Shown piece after piece: positions 1 to 4,986 of a stretch of 5,906 bases of DNA; the first letter of the stretch is position 1, and the number at the start of each line of letters is the position of its first letter. The stretch lies in contig WRCL01000134.1 of assembly GCA_009783975.1 (NCBI GenBank), positions 1 through 5,906 of the forward strand, read 5' to 3'. Source of the DNA: Micrococcales bacterium. GTDB taxonomy: Bacteria; Actinomycetota; Actinomycetes; Actinomycetales; Cellulomonadaceae. The position numbers and the translations under genes are program-made. A model generated the notes under the pieces. The model worked only from the letters and a program-made list of their open reading frames with translations, did not search any database and was not told where the DNA came from.

Positions 1-261
1 GCCCGTGCTACCGGCGTCATCGCGTGCCAGTGCTGGTGCGGCCGGCCGGCCAAACCCACCGACCGTCTCCTGGCTGGGGCCGGTGATGTCGTCGGGGTCA
101 TCGCTGGCCTTCTCCCTGAGGTCCAGCACGCCGTGGCGACCGGTCTGGCTGACCTCTCGGCCCTGGACCTGCCTGGTGTGCGGGCGATCGCTGCCCGGCA
201 AGGGCCGTCCCAAACGGTCAAGACGGCGCGTGCCGTCGTCGTCCAGGTCTCTGCGCCGTGA
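1..261 (+). CDS. C-terminal part of an unrecognised protein, cut by the left window edge
   Basis: Frame 1 is open from the first base to a TGA at 259-261, giving 86 residues with mostly G or C at third codon positions, as expected for a real gene here. I do not recognise the family. Near residue 9 there is a cysteine cluster, CQCWCGR. It is followed by a hydrophobic, probably helical stretch (DVVGVIAGLLPEVQHAVA) and a basic tail containing GPSQTVKTARAVV. That tail (202-261) resembles a degenerate stretch at 4927-4986: 41 of 60 bases match, without gaps, ending on the same stop codon. The start lies outside the window, so intactness cannot be judged. It could also be a pseudogene end, since downstream sequence in the same frame (262-366) also reads like protein. 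The competing frame from base 5 gives a Ser/Arg/Pro-rich product typical of a shadow frame. Confidence 0.5.
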   Translation, partial: ARATGVIACQCWCGRPAKPTDRLLAGAGDVVGVIAGLLPEVQHAVATGLADLSALDLPGVRAIAARQGPSQTVKTARAVVVQVSAP

Positions 262-387
262 CGCGGCCTCGACCTGTTCACCGCCCTGCGCGAGCGGGAG
301 TACGACGCGATCATCACGCTCGACCGCCGCCCTGGTCGAGCACTTCGCAGGCGGAAACCGTGCTGAGTTGATTCTGATAGAATCCTG
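262..387 (+). other. Possible gene debris between the left-edge gene and the toxin-antitoxin operon
   Basis: After the stop at 259-261 the same frame continues with a protein-like stretch, DLFTALREREYDAIITLDRR, and stops at 364-366. A neighbouring frame then reads LVEHFAGGNRAELILIES and stops at 386-388. The two stretches together look like one short protein segment broken by a frameshift near a run of CCG triplets (323-331). There is no start codon with a ribosome binding site and I recognise no family. This is an impression from reading frames, not a firm call. The stretch also contains the promoter region of the next operon. Confidence 0.25.
370..384. promoter_or_regulatory. Palindrome 1, probable operator of the Phd/RelE operon
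   Basis: GATTCT (370-375) and AGAATC (379-384) form a perfect 6-bp inverted repeat with a 3-base spacer, 28 bases before the antitoxin start at 412. The right arm overlaps a possible -10 element, TAGAAT at 378-383 (five of six bases match TATAAT). No convincing -35 was found. Antitoxins of the Phd/YefM family bind palindromes over their own promoter as dimers, and this placement fits such an operator. The regulatory role is inferred. Confidence 0.45.
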
Positions 388-401
388 ATACGTCAACGTA
401 T
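388..401. promoter_or_regulatory. Palindrome 2, probable operator of the Phd/RelE operon
   Basis: ATACGT (388-393) and ACGTAT (396-401) form a perfect 6-bp inverted repeat with a 2-base spacer. It ends against the Shine-Dalgarno sequence of the antitoxin (GGAG, 402-405). Its centre is about 17-18 bp from that of the palindrome at 370-384, so the pair could bind two antitoxin dimers cooperatively. The arm sequences differ, so they may not be two sites for one protein. The first possible ATG (400) overlaps this palindrome, which also argues for the start at 412. Confidence 0.5.
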
Positions 402-411
402 GGAGTTTGAC

Positions 412-663
412 ATGATCCACATCCACCCTGTGTCTGACCTGCGCAACAAGTTCCCGCAGATCGAGGCCATCGTGCACGGGGGAGAGCCCGTCTACCTCAC
501 CAAGAACGGTCACGGCTCGATGGTTGTGCTCAGCCTGGAGGACTACGGACGGCTCACTGGTGACGTCGAGTCCCGTCTTGACGAGGCGGACCGTGCCGCA
601 TCACGGTCCGAGGTCCGCCTCGCCCACGACGAGGTCTTCGCCAGCGTCCGGAGCAGGCTGTGA
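412..663 (+). CDS. Type II antitoxin, Phd/YefM family
   Basis: This 83-residue protein should neutralise the RelE-like toxin encoded directly after it and repress the operon. The N-terminal half reads as the Phd/YefM DNA-binding fold: HPVSDLRNKFPQIEAIVHGGEPVYLTKNG (residues 5-33), then the strand and helix SMVVLSLEDYGRL (36-48). Both segments are characteristic of the family. The acidic, charged C-terminus (about 50-83) is the usual toxin-wrapping part. I chose ATG 412 because GGAG at 402-405 lies 6 bases upstream. An upstream in-frame ATG at 400 would add four residues (MEFD), but it overlaps that Shine-Dalgarno sequence and a palindrome. The stop overlaps the toxin start by 4 bases, so translation is coupled. 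Length and gene order match the family. The exact toxin class partnered with it is inferred from the neighbour. Confidence 0.9.
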   Translation: MIHIHPVSDLRNKFPQIEAIVHGGEPVYLTKNGHGSMVVLSLEDYGRLTGDVESRLDEADRAASRSEVRLAHDEVFASVRSRL

Positions 664-974
664 CCGAAGGACCGTTCGGGCTGCGCTACCTCCCGCTGTT
701 CGAAGAGGACCTCGCCACCACCGTCGACTATCTCTCGACCGTCCTGCGGAACCCTCGGGCAGCATCGACGCTGGTAGACAACCTAGAGAAAGCCATCCTC
801 CGACGACAGGCAGACCCGCTCGGCTTCGCTCCCTACCCATCAACCAAAGACCGGCGGCCCCCCTACTATGCGTTGCATGTGGGCAACCACATCGCCTTCT
901 ACGTCATCATCGGCAACGTCATGGAGTTTCGTCGCTTCCTGTACAGCCGACGCGATCTACCAAGCCTGCTGTAG
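660..974 (+). CDS. Type II toxin, RelE/ParE superfamily
   Basis: This 104-residue protein fits the RelE/ParE toxin fold. It begins with a short strand and helix, LRYLPLFEEDLATTVDYLSTVLRNPRAA (residues 8-35), followed by a second helix through LVDNLEKAI. A sheet follows with PYYALHVGNHIAFYVIIGNVMEFRRFLYSRRDL (68-100). The endings 'GN-x-x-x-x-Y' and 'R-x-x-Y-x-R-R-D' are family signatures. RelE members cleave mRNA on the ribosome and ParE members inhibit gyrase; the sequence alone does not decide which applies. The start is GTG 660, overlapping the antitoxin stop as GTGA, with GGAG at 650-653 six bases upstream. Residue 70 is Tyr where many relatives have Arg (PYR), so activity may be worth testing. 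The C-terminal part looks complete, with no frameshift or early stop. Confidence 0.9.
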   Translation: MTEGPFGLRYLPLFEEDLATTVDYLSTVLRNPRAASTLVDNLEKAILRRQADPLGFAPYPSTKDRRPPYYALHVGNHIAFYVIIGNVMEFRRFLYSRRDLPSLL

Positions 975-1246
975 CCGACTGGAGATGGTCGATCATGAGT
1001 GAGGCGCATCCCACGGCAGATTCCCGCTGGAGTGGCGATGATCCCGCTCGTCGACGGACGCTCCCGCGGACGGTCTGCTGTCGGTGGTCTGGCCTCTGCT
1101 CGACGAGCTCGACACGTGCGACCGGCGTCATCGCAGGGGAGCAGGTCGCTGCCAACCTCAGCCCTTGGTCGCCAACCTCAGCGTTCGACGACTTAGGTTG
1201 GCGCCCAAAGACTGAGGTTGGCCTACCGCTCGAGGTTGGGCGCAGG
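975..1246. other. Intergenic stretch between the toxin and the sigma factor gene
   Basis: No gene is supported here. A frame through about 1052-1215 contains the protein-like segment DGLLSVVWPLLDELDTCDRRH, but it has no start codon with a ribosome binding site, is preceded by a stop, and runs into the repeat array. It may be debris or chance. The second half is occupied by the repeat array at 1151-1241. No clear rho-independent terminator for the toxin operon was seen immediately after 974. Confidence 0.4.
1151..1241. repeat. Array of five ~11-bp repeats forming a nested palindrome
   Basis: GCCAACCTCAG occurs at 1151-1161 and 1171-1181. Its reverse complement occurs at 1192-1202 (one mismatch) and 1212-1222 (perfect), with a diverged fifth copy, CGAGGTTGGGC, at 1231-1241. 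The copies are spaced 20, 21, 20 and 19 bp apart. Both forward/reverse pairs share one centre (1186.5), so 1151-1222 is a 72-bp imperfect palindrome. The bases between copies also partly pair (6 of 9). The fifth copy ends 5 bp before a putative -35 element of the sigma factor gene. The array may be a multi-site operator, a transcribed hairpin ending the toxin operon, or a mobile palindromic repeat. The sequence does not decide between these. Confidence 0.75.
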
Positions 1247-1276
1247 TGCAACACGGCGGGGGTGCGGCACGTCTAA
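1247..1276 (+). promoter_or_regulatory. Putative ECF-type promoter of the sigma factor operon
   Basis: TGCAAC at 1247-1252 and CGTCTAA at 1270-1276 are separated by 17 bases. ECF sigma factors commonly use a -35 containing an AAC core and a -10 containing CGTC, so the pair fits an ECF promoter and suggests autoregulation by the sigma factor encoded downstream. Transcription would start at about 1281-1284, at or just before the ATG at 1284. That agrees with the absence of a Shine-Dalgarno sequence there. The -35 is not a perfect GGAAC, so this remains a prediction. Confidence 0.45.
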
Positions 1277-1283
1277 TACAGGT

Positions 1284-1826
1284 ATGAGCCTCAGCCTCAG
1301 CGTGACCGGCCAGCCTGCTGTGGCCCATGCGCACACGTCGCACGACACCGAGTTCAGCGCCTTCATGGCGGCGAACCTGCCCCGGCTCATGCGGACGGCG
1401 TGGCTGCTCGCCGGCGACCAGGACCGTGCTGACGACCTCGTCCAGCACGCCCTGGCCCGCACCTACGGGGCGTGGGCGCGGGTGGGCCACCAAGACCCTC
1501 TGGCGTACACGCGCAAGATCATGGCGAACCGGCGGATCGACCTGTGGCGTGCGCGGCGGCGTGAGGTGCTGGTGCCGCCCGAGTCGGTGCCTGGCGGTGT
1601 GGAGGACGACTGGGCTGGCCGCCTGGCCGAGCGGGACCGGCTGGTCAGCGCGCTGGCCACGCTCAGGCCGCGTGTGCGTCGGGTCGTGGTGCTGCGGTAC
1701 GTCGACGGGCTGAGCATCCGTGAGGTCGCCTCGACGCTCGGGATCCCTGCTGGGACTGTCCAGTCCGACGCGTCACGGGGTCTGGCCCAGCTGCGGGAAA
1801 CACTGAACAAGGAGAGCGAACAATGA
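1284..1826 (+). CDS. ECF RNA polymerase sigma factor, SigE-type (sigma-70 family)
   Basis: This 180-residue protein should direct RNA polymerase to a small regulon in response to a signal relayed by the membrane protein encoded next. Sigma region 2 covers about residues 22-95. It includes FMAANLPRLMRTAWLLAGD, the conserved DDLVQ (50-54), and the promoter-contacting ANRRIDLWRARRR (81-93). Region 4 covers about 115-172, with the DNA-binding helix-turn-helix LSIREVASTLGIPAGTVQSDASRGL (143-167). Region 3 is absent, as in ECF factors. The usual VKSR-type recognition segment reads VQSDASR, a small deviation. ATG 1284 was chosen because the longer frame back to 1218 crosses the repeat array and promoter. 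There is no Shine-Dalgarno sequence before 1284, consistent with a leaderless mRNA. The gene ends with a 4-base ATGA overlap with the next gene. Confidence 0.92.
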   Translation: MSLSLSVTGQPAVAHAHTSHDTEFSAFMAANLPRLMRTAWLLAGDQDRADDLVQHALARTYGAWARVGHQDPLAYTRKIMANRRIDLWRARRREVLVPPESVPGGVEDDWAGRLAERDRLVSALATLRPRVRRVVVLRYVDGLSIREVASTLGIPAGTVQSDASRGLAQLRETLNKESEQ

Positions 1827-2887
1827 GGTACGAGACCGACGAGCAGGTTGCCGACCAGCTGCACGACCTGGACGTGTGGGAACCGCAGAGCATGGTGACG
1901 TTGGGCGCGGTCCAGCGCACGGAACGTCGTCGGCGGGCCGCGCAGGTCGGCGGGCTTGGGGCGCTGGGCGCTGTCGTCGCGGTCGCCATGGTCGCCGTCG
2001 TCGTCGGGCTCGGAAGCCAGCCCACCATGGTGGCCGACGGTGTCGGCGACCCTGAGCCCACGCCGCCGGTGGTGGTGGCCCCAGGCCAGGCCCGCCAAGC
2101 CATGGCTGCGCTCGCACCCGACCCGGCTCGGGCCCTGGACGAGTCGTCGTGGGACAGCGCCCTGTACTGGTACGTCAAGACGATCCACCATTCCACCGGG
2201 GGCTTTGCTGACTTCACGTGGGAGCAGTGGTTCGACCGGCACGACACCGAGTGGAACGGGCGTAACGGCGGGTTTGACGAGCGGACCGGGTACGGTCGGT
2301 CTGGCGGGTTCTACCTTGGCGGGTTGTGGACAGTGGATGGTCCTCCATACCGTGGGTGGTGGCCGACGCTCGCCGGCCTGCCCACTGACCCGCCCGCCCT
2401 GGAGGCCAGGCTGCGTGAGGCGGCCCTGACCGCCACAGACATCGCCGGCAACAGCCAACCGGCGATGAAGGACGACCCAGCATGGCAGGACGTCGAGCTG
2501 TGGGGGCAGATCTGGCAGATCGTCCAGGGCAGCCCCGCCTCAGCCGAGCTGCGCCTGGCCCTGGTCGAGGTGGCGCAGGGCTTGACGAGCACGACGGTCA
2601 CTCCCGGGGTCACCGACCGCCAGGGCCGTGCAGGCACGGCGATCAGCGGCCAGCTGCGCTTCCTGAGCGTAGGTGCCGGCGGCGGGGCCCCAGGGATCGG
2701 CGAGACCGGGTACGACGGGCGTCCGACAGTCACGCTCATCGTCGACCCCGTCGACGGCACCGTCCTGGAGGCCCAGATCGAGTACCCCGGTGTCGTGGTG
2801 TACTCGGCGACGTTCATCACCATGGGTCCCACGAGCACCCCGCCCTTCGACGTGCTCAGCACCTGCGAGCACGGGTGCTCATACTGA
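1823..2887 (+). CDS. CU044_5270-like single-pass membrane protein, probable anti-sigma factor
   Basis: This 354-residue protein has the layout of the CU044_5270 family found beside SigE-type sigma factors. Residues 1-41 are cytoplasmic and end in a basic patch (QRTERRRRAAQ). Residues 42-64 form one membrane helix, followed by a Pro/Val-rich linker and an extracytoplasmic domain from about 85. Recognisable family features are LYWYVKTIHH (114-123), a Trp-rich glycine segment (130-181), LPTDPPALEARL (186-197) and the late strand pair TLIVDPVDGTVLEAQIEYPG (304-323). The likely role is to hold the sigma factor at the membrane until a signal arrives, but the N-terminus shows no zinc-binding HxxxCxxC, so that role is inferred from context. 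AAGGAG (1809-1814) lies 8 bases before ATG 1823. The 4-base overlap with the sigma gene implies coupled translation. Two cysteines in the last seven residues (CEHGCSY) could form a disulfide. Confidence 0.8.
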   Translation: MRYETDEQVADQLHDLDVWEPQSMVTLGAVQRTERRRRAAQVGGLGALGAVVAVAMVAVVVGLGSQPTMVADGVGDPEPTPPVVVAPGQARQAMAALAPDPARALDESSWDSALYWYVKTIHHSTGGFADFTWEQWFDRHDTEWNGRNGGFDERTGYGRSGGFYLGGLWTVDGPPYRGWWPTLAGLPTDPPALEARLREAALTATDIAGNSQPAMKDDPAWQDVELWGQIWQIVQGSPASAELRLALVEVAQGLTSTTVTPGVTDRQGRAGTAISGQLRFLSVGAGGGAPGIGETGYDGRPTVTLIVDPVDGTVLEAQIEYPGVVVYSATFITMGPTSTPPFDVLSTCEHGCSY

Positions 2888-2927
2888 GTTGTTCGGGACA
2901 AGGGCGGGCAACTGTTAACGTGCTCCC

Positions 2928-3623
2928 ATGAGTGGTGTGGGCGGGCCGCAGAGCCCCGGGCAGGCAGCGCAAGGTCCCTACCAGTACCCCGGTGCGCCGG
3001 GGTACGGGACACCAGGTCCGGCTCCCGGCCCTGCGTATGGCACCCCTGCGTCGTATGGCGGCCCGACCTACGGCCAGCCGGCATATGGGGCCCCGCCACC
3101 GGCGATGCACTGGCAGCCCGTCCCCTCCGAGACCGACCCAGGCCTGGACAAGCCCTGGTACGGCATCGGGTTCCTGCCCGCCTACGCGCGCTTCTGGAAG
3201 AAGTACGCCACCTTCAGCGGCCGGGCCTCCCGAGGTGAGTACTGGTGGGCGCAGCTGGGGCACATCGTCGTCTCGATGGTCTTCTACGCGCTGCTCGTCG
3301 TGACCCTCTTCACCACGCAGGCCCCGTGCACACAGGCCGAAATAGACGCGTATCAGTGTACGTCCGACATTTCTCCCGCGAGCGCGGGGGTGCTTGTCGC
3401 CCTCATCGGCTACGTGGTCGCCATGCTCATCCCCGGACTTGCCATCAGCTGGCGCCGCCTGCACGACACCGGCAGGTCAGGCGTCTATTACTTGCTCAGC
3501 TTCATCCCATACGTCGGCAGCTTCATCCTGCTGATCATGTTCGCCGGGAAGACCTCGCCCGACGGCGCACGGTACGACGATCCCCCTCGTGCACCCTACG
3601 ACCAACCGTCCTACGGCCCGTAG
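2928..3623 (+). CDS. DUF805 family inner-membrane protein with a Gly/Pro/Tyr-rich N-terminus
   Basis: This 231-residue protein is of unknown biochemical function. Residues 1-62 are low-complexity, rich in Gly, Pro and Tyr (repeated PxYG and YGxP), as in many actinobacterial membrane proteins. The DUF805 domain follows. An amphipathic entry, FLPAYARFWKKYATFSGRASRGEYWW (82-107), carries the signature 'F-x-GRASR-x-EYWW'. Membrane helices lie at about 109-130, 152-174 and 186-206, with the second signature SWRRLHDTGRSG at 174-185 between the last two. Cys134 and Cys144 lie in the loop after the first helix and could pair. The start ATG 2928 has no Shine-Dalgarno sequence. A possible -10 (TTAACG, 2915-2920) lies so close that the mRNA may be leaderless. 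The gene begins 40 bases after the membrane protein gene, so it may be co-transcribed or have its own promoter. Confidence 0.9.
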   Translation: MSGVGGPQSPGQAAQGPYQYPGAPGYGTPGPAPGPAYGTPASYGGPTYGQPAYGAPPPAMHWQPVPSETDPGLDKPWYGIGFLPAYARFWKKYATFSGRASRGEYWWAQLGHIVVSMVFYALLVVTLFTTQAPCTQAEIDAYQCTSDISPASAGVLVALIGYVVAMLIPGLAISWRRLHDTGRSGVYYLLSFIPYVGSFILLIMFAGKTSPDGARYDDPPRAPYDQPSYGP

Positions 3624-3664
3624 GACAGTGGGGGACGGTTCCTATGTCCTGCCTGGTCAGCCCC

Positions 3665-3688
3665 ATATCTGGGCGGTCACCCAGATAT
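3665..3688. terminator. Hairpin between convergent genes, probable bidirectional terminator
   Basis: ATATCTGGG (3665-3673) and CCCAGATAT (3680-3688) form a perfect 9-bp stem with a 6-base loop. It sits in the 99-base gap between the plus-strand DUF805 gene and the minus-strand lipoprotein gene, where a shared terminator is expected. No T-run follows on either strand, so it is not a classical intrinsic terminator, although such hairpins are common in Actinomycetota. A second, weaker pairing, AGGACA (3622-3627) with TGTCCT (3645-3650), precedes it. Confidence 0.55.
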
Positions 3689-3722
3689 CGGACTGACTCT
3701 TTGGGACACCATCGTCACTGAC

Positions 3723-4388
3723 TCAGCGGTACAGGTCGACGACGATCTCGCGCATGAACGTGGGTAAGCCCTCGGGACTGATGGACGTGGTCATGGAGAC
3801 CCATGCACCGTCGCGCGCGAAGACCGATTTGTAGAATTCGACTGGAACCGGTTCGCCGAAGCCGGCGTCGACCTTCGACACCTCGGATGTCGTGCACAGG
3901 CGACCGCCGAAGTCATCGACGCATGTGTGGCCCTCGGCGAGCAGCTCGTCGACAGCAGCAGTGACAGCCTGCGGGGTCCCGGCGGTGAAGGTGACTGTCA
4001 GCGAGGTGAGGTCGCCGGTGAACCAGTTGCAGTCCAGTTTCGTGGTTGCCCCCGGGAACGGCGGGATGAGTTTGTCCGGGGAATAGCTCCAGCTCGAGCC
4101 GTCGTCGAAGAACCAGGACCGGGTGCCCGGTTCGCCGAGGGAATCACAGTCGGTCGGCCAGGTGGGCTCGACCGGGGGGGCCGCGGTCGCCGTGCTGGTC
4201 GGCGCGTCGGCCGGTGGCGTCCCGGTGCCCGTGCCAGTGCCAGAGGCGCACCCGACGAGCAAGACGAGCGGAGCGACACACACCACAGCAGCCCGACGTA
4301 TGGCCCTCCACGAGGGACAACGGCTGTTCACCGCGTCGTCGCAGGCCAAGATGGGGGTGGGGGTTGAGGCGGGGCCGAAGTTGTCCAT
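3723..4388 (-). CDS. Secreted lipoprotein, function unknown
   Basis: This 221-residue protein carries a lipoprotein signal: a basic segment (RAIRRAA), a hydrophobic core (VVCVAPLVLL) and the lipobox LVGC with the acylated cysteine at residue 47. A flexible Gly/Thr and Pro/Ala/Thr-rich linker (48-79) follows, including a GT repeat encoded by slippage-prone hexamers. The mature domain has four cysteines (81, 120, 156, 165), probably two disulfides, and ends in a strand-rich region. I do not recognise the domain. A lipid-anchored binding or sensing role would be a guess. The start at 4388 is well supported: an AGGAGG Shine-Dalgarno sequence (4395-4400 on the complementary strand) lies 6 bases upstream. 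This leaves an unusually long stretch of about 28 residues before the basic region. A GTG nearer the signal peptide exists but has no ribosome binding site. No partner gene is adjacent on the same strand. Confidence 0.82.
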   Translation of the reverse strand: MDNFGPASTPTPILACDDAVNSRCPSWRAIRRAAVVCVAPLVLLVGCASGTGTGTGTPPADAPTSTATAAPPVEPTWPTDCDSLGEPGTRSWFFDDGSSWSYSPDKLIPPFPGATTKLDCNWFTGDLTSLTVTFTAGTPQAVTAAVDELLAEGHTCVDDFGGRLCTTSEVSKVDAGFGEPVPVEFYKSVFARDGAWVSMTTSISPEGLPTFMREIVVDLYR

Positions 4389-4566
4389 GAGAATCCTCCT
4401 TGTCGGGACAACCTGTTCGAGCAGCCGGCCGCGCTGGCTGTTCCCCAGATGACCGAACGATCATTGTCGAAGTCCATATGATCATTCGCCGCCTGCCGGA
4501 CGGGAGACGGGAGTCTCGTGGTGAGCAGGTCCGCCTGGTCGTGCGCCCTGGGCCGACCCTACGGCC
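4389..4566 (-). promoter_or_regulatory. Upstream region of the lipoprotein gene
   Basis: Besides the AGGAGG ribosome binding site (4395-4400), this stretch contains a short palindrome, TTGTC/GACAA at 4400-4411, abutting that site. It also holds an inverted repeat, CGAACGATCAT (4454-4464) with ATGATCATTCG (4478-4488), 10 of 11 bases paired and 13 bases between arms. The larger repeat is well placed for an operator. No convincing -35/-10 pair was identified on the minus strand. Confidence 0.35.
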
Positions 4567-4630
4567 TGAGGGACGAACTTCGCGGTGAGGGACGAACATA
4601 GAGGTCCCTCACCGCGAAGTTCGTCCCTCA
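4567..4630. repeat. Perfect inverted repeat with 27-bp arms, built from an internal direct repeat
   Basis: Bases 4567-4593 pair perfectly with 4604-4630 around a 10-base loop (4594-4603). Within it the 12-mer TGAGGGACGAAC occurs at 4567-4578 and again at 4586-4597, 19 bp apart. Its reverse complement occurs in full at 4619-4630 and in part at 4604-4611. As RNA this would be a very stable hairpin. It lies in a long gap between divergently oriented genes, so it is not placed to end either of them. A REP-like or other palindromic intergenic repeat, or a protein-binding site, are the main alternatives. Confidence 0.85.
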
Positions 4631-4642
4631 CAACGTTGCCGT

Positions 4643-4986
4643 GTGCGGGTGGGTCGACGCGGCCCGGGCTGCGACGACGATGTGGTGCGTCCCAGCACAC
4701 CTGGCCTTCGCCGTGCTTGCCCCACGCGGGCCGCAGTTCGCGCGGACGTTCGTCACGCACATCCGCACGTTCGGGCGTGGGGCTCGTCCCAGGCTGTGAC
4801 CACCGCCTGCAAGACTGTTGCCAGGCTCGACGCCGGCCTGGCAGGACCGGACACCTGACGTCCGACCTTGGATCCTGGCAACACTCCGGCCTGGAGCTGC
4901 GGTGACCAGGGAAGCCGCAGCCGGACGGGTCGTCCCGAGCGGTCAAGACCGTCCGTGCCATCCTCGGGGCGGTGAAGCCCCTGTGA
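4643..4986 (+). pseudogene. Degenerate remnants related to the end of the gene at 1-261
   Basis: No intact gene is visible here. At 4927-4986 the sequence reads GSSRAVKTVRAILGAVKPL and a stop, closely matching GPSQTVKTARAVVVQVSAP and a stop at 202-261 (41 of 60 bases, no gaps). The same frame just upstream reads SDLGSWQHSGLEL, similar to ADLSALDLPGV, but is broken by a TGA at 4903-4905. A second, weaker copy of the tail, GSSQAVTTACKTVARL, occurs at 4781-4828 in another frame that ends at 4858. The picture is of one or two decayed paralogues. The upstream limit is uncertain. The short alternative frames in this stretch have no ribosome binding sites. Confidence 0.4.

Noticed and set aside
5..388. 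127-residue open frame at the left edge
   Set aside because: The product is Ser/Arg/Pro-rich with poor codon bias, has no ribosome binding site, and overlaps the better-biased frame 1. Only its last ~20 residues look protein-like and are discussed as debris.
1151..1241. CRISPR array
   Set aside because: Repeats are only 11 bp, occur in both orientations and have 8-10 base gaps, which does not fit CRISPR repeats and spacers.
524..1276. 250-residue plus-strand open frame across the antitoxin, toxin and repeat array
   Set aside because: It overlaps two recognised genes in another frame, and its composition (Arg/Ser/Pro-rich) is that of a GC-rich shadow frame.
1218..1283. N-terminal extension of the sigma factor from the first in-frame ATG
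   Set aside because: It would place the repeat array and the putative promoter inside the gene and adds residues unlike any sigma factor N-terminus.
1463..2458. 331-residue minus-strand open frame
   Set aside because: It is antisense to the sigma factor and its membrane partner, both with recognisable domains, and shows no family features.
2311..3099. 262-residue minus-strand open frame
   Set aside because: It is antisense to the CU044_5270-like and DUF805 genes; a long open frame is expected by chance opposite GC-rich coding DNA.
4501..4516. Small hairpin GAGAC/GTCTC in the lipoprotein upstream region
   Set aside because: Five-base arms are expected often by chance in DNA of this composition, and no context supports a role.
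4567..4630. Insertion sequence ends or an attachment site
   Set aside because: No transposase or integrase, target-site duplication or tRNA gene is visible nearby; the two arms are adjacent and do not flank a cargo.
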